Source: an uncultured Bacilli bacterium (GTDB taxonomy: Bacteria; Bacillota_I; Bacilli_A; RFN20; CAG-826). From it: a stretch of DNA of 6,246 nt. Both the position numbers and the translations under genes were made by a program. Numbering within the stretch: the first letter of the stretch is position 1; each line of letters opens with the position of its first letter. Where the stretch lies: NCBI GenBank assembly GCA_934168325.1, contig CAKPNG010000059.1, positions 1-6,246 of the forward strand. Reading direction: 5' to 3'. The notes beneath the pieces were generated by a model. It made no database searches, was not told the DNA's origin, and was given only the letters and a program-made list of their open reading frames with translations. Positions 6,067 to 6,246 of this stretch are shown piece by piece.

Positions 6067-6181
6067 CCAAAATTTGCTTCTTTTTTGCATTTTTCCAACC
6101 ACATTTAGACTATTTTTTGCATTTTTCAAACCAAAAATGCCTTTAATTTTGCATTTTTCCAACAAAACATAGCCTATTTTT
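6049..6181. repeat. Four-unit direct repeat array with exact 32-bp period
   Basis: The plus-strand core GCATTTTTCCAACC begins at 6055, 6087, 6119 and 6151, each exactly 32 bp apart. Units 1 and 2 are identical over the core, unit 3 has one change (CAAACC), and unit 4 ends in CAACA. A run of T's precedes each core, giving a ~20-bp conserved block and ~12-bp unrelated spacers. A fifth T run at 6177-6181 stands at the expected place but is followed by different sequence. On the minus strand each unit reads GGTTGGAAAAATGC and then A's. The 32-bp period puts the units on one face of the helix, as in operator or iteron arrays. It is not a CRISPR array: the spacers are too short. Confidence 0.85.
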
Positions 6182-6246
6182 GGAGTGGTAACCTAAAAGT
6201 AGACACTTATTTCGATTAATATAGACACTTTCTTCTCACTAGAATG
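6181..6246 (+). mobile_element. Possible terminal region of an insertion sequence running out of the window
   Basis: From TGGAGTGGTAACC at 6181 the sequence stops resembling the repeat array, exactly where a fifth unit should continue. It then holds two direct copies of TAGACACTT (6200-6208 and 6222-6230), 22 bp apart. The stretch AAAAGTAGACACTT reminds me of the ends of IS3-type elements, and a TG terminus fits that idea. An ATG at 6244-6246 could be the start of a transposase frame, but only three bases of it are visible and no ribosome site is clear. The identity of the element is inference. Confidence 0.4.

Noticed and set aside
6022..6165. A 48-codon N-terminal extension of the third ATPase, from TTG at 6165
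   Set aside because: The extension is the 32-bp repeat array translated, and it contains the TTGGAA-17-TATAAT promoter. Family members start near the ATG at 6021.
6049..6181. CRISPR array
   Set aside because: The conserved block is 14-20 bp, the spacers are only about 12 bp, and no cas gene is present. The block also doubles as a promoter element.
1..6246. Alternative genetic code with TGA as Trp
   Set aside because: The Trp codons checked are TGG and no gene has an in-frame TGA. All complete genes end in TAA, so code reassignment is neither needed nor testable here.

Overview
The window is very A+T-rich and its proteins are dominated by Lys, Asn, Ile and Tyr. All Trp codons I checked are TGG, the four complete genes end in TAA, and two genes have AGGA-type ribosome-binding sites. 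This suggests a low-G+C member of the Bacillota, or a Mollicutes-like relative such as an uncultured gut Bacilli lineage. I cannot place it more precisely from sequence alone.

Layout from left to right. (i) 1-198, plus strand: the last 65 residues of an unrecognised protein. (ii) 199-324: a short convergent intergenic gap. (iii) 325-1734, minus: a two-domain acyltransferase-type protein, with a DUF2156 (MprF/lysyl-phosphatidylglycerol synthase C-terminal-like) module followed by a RimJ/RimL-like GNAT domain. (iv) 1882-3132, 3295-4491 and 4672-6021, all minus: three P-loop ATPases of the AAA_14 plus DUF4143 type. Each has Walker A and B motifs, a sensor-like T/S-G-S motif, a GGMP signature and a C-terminal PD-(D/E)XK-like nuclease module. 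(v) 6181-6246: what looks like the terminal part of an insertion sequence whose body lies beyond the window.

The most interesting part is the non-coding DNA around the ATPase genes. Upstream of the 4672-6021 gene there are four copies of a motif (minus strand GGTTGGAAAAATGC followed by A's) at an exact 32-bp period, about three helical turns. The copy nearest the gene supplies the -35 box of a good promoter (TTGGAA, 17 bp, TATAAT). Around the 3295-4491 gene there are three copies of a different ~50-bp imperfect palindrome. One overlaps the stop codon, one fills the 5' leader up to the start codon, and one supplies the -35 box (TAGACA, 17 bp, TATAAT). Both repeat families contain the core GAAAAATG or a near variant. 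The simplest model is that each ATPase gene carries its own repeated DNA target, used for autoregulation, for cassette-like dispersal, or for recognition by the ATPase-nuclease itself. That link is inference; the repeats, spacing and promoters are visible in the sequence.

The three ATPase genes are separated by gaps of about 160-180 bp. Two of them have convincing promoters of their own, so they look like independently expressed units rather than one tight operon.
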